Positions 63,905 through 64,000 of a stretch of DNA of 64,000 nucleotides are shown here, one piece after another; position 1 is the first letter of the stretch; every line of letters begins with the position of its first letter. The notes below the pieces were generated by a model that was given only the letters and a program-made list of their open reading frames with translations, did not search any database and was not told the DNA's origin. The stretch spans positions 186,001 to 250,000 of the forward strand of contig NW_025963553.1 of NCBI RefSeq assembly GCF_910591885.1, given 5' to 3'. The stretch is from Bombus terrestris. Taxonomy: Eukaryota > Arthropoda > Insecta > Hymenoptera > Apidae. Made by a program: the position numbers and the translations under genes.

Positions 63905-64000
63905 GTAATTTTCAGCTTAACATTAAAAGCGAGAAAAATCCATGATGTAATTAACTTTTAGTCTCGTTGGTTCATCGATTTTGCCGGCTCCCTCTGTATT

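Larger units (their letters stand above)
32952..64000. repeat. Tandem 33 kb segmental duplication, copy 2 (runs off the window)
   Basis: Copy 2 is in direct orientation and joins copy 1 with no spacer at 32951/32952. It repeats every feature of copy 1 except the last NIT2 exon and the 1.8 kb that follows it, which lie beyond the right edge. Differences seen by eye are sparse: about 5 substitutions in the first 9.9 kb, about 14 in the 3 kb around the VWC exon outside that exon, and about 20 in the remaining 18 kb. The VWC exon at 44245-44393 alone has 17. Confidence 0.97.

Overview
This is nuclear DNA of an insect, most likely a hymenopteran and plausibly a bee. It is AT-rich, genes are split by short GT-AG introns, and the coding exons read as recognisable insect proteins. 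The transposons are an R1-clade non-LTR element and a mariner-type MITE. The order is inferred from general resemblance; no marker gene fixes the species.

The window is almost entirely two head-to-tail copies of one unit of about 32.95 kb. Bases 1-32951 are copy 1. Copy 2 starts at 32952 and runs off the right edge. Add 32951 to 32958 to a copy 1 position to get its copy 2 equivalent; the offset drifts at homopolymers and microsatellites. The copies are more than 99.5% identical by eye nearly everywhere. The unit reaches both edges of the window, so this may be a slice of a longer array.

One unit reads as follows (copy 1). A minus-strand gene for a small secreted or membrane-anchored von Willebrand factor C (VWC) protein has its coding exons at 13334-13415, 11290-11438 and 3934-4107, and probably upstream 5' exons out to about 21.3 kb. 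Its 7.2 kb second intron holds a dead R1-clade retrotransposon with a solo LTR nested inside it, plus a short SINE-like insertion with clear target-site duplications. A mariner MITE lies farther upstream. Diverging on the plus strand from about 21.7 kb is a cassette of three genes: a KATNAL2-like katanin ATPase with a damaged LisH exon, a GPKOW-like G-patch/KOW gene with two in-frame stops and no second KOW, and a NIT2-like omega-amidase with a stop and a frameshift in exon 3. All keep their introns, so they are decayed unprocessed copies. Each lesion is present in both units, so the lesions predate the 33 kb duplication or were spread by conversion.

The most interesting signal is that the only clearly intact gene, the VWC gene, differs sharply between the two units, and only in its VWC exon. 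Seventeen differences fall in 149 bases. About ten residues change, every cysteine is kept, and the adjoining intron is nearly identical. By-eye differences also rise over the surrounding 3 kb. This suggests diversifying or balancing selection, or conversion from another paralogue, in a recently duplicated and possibly multicopy locus.
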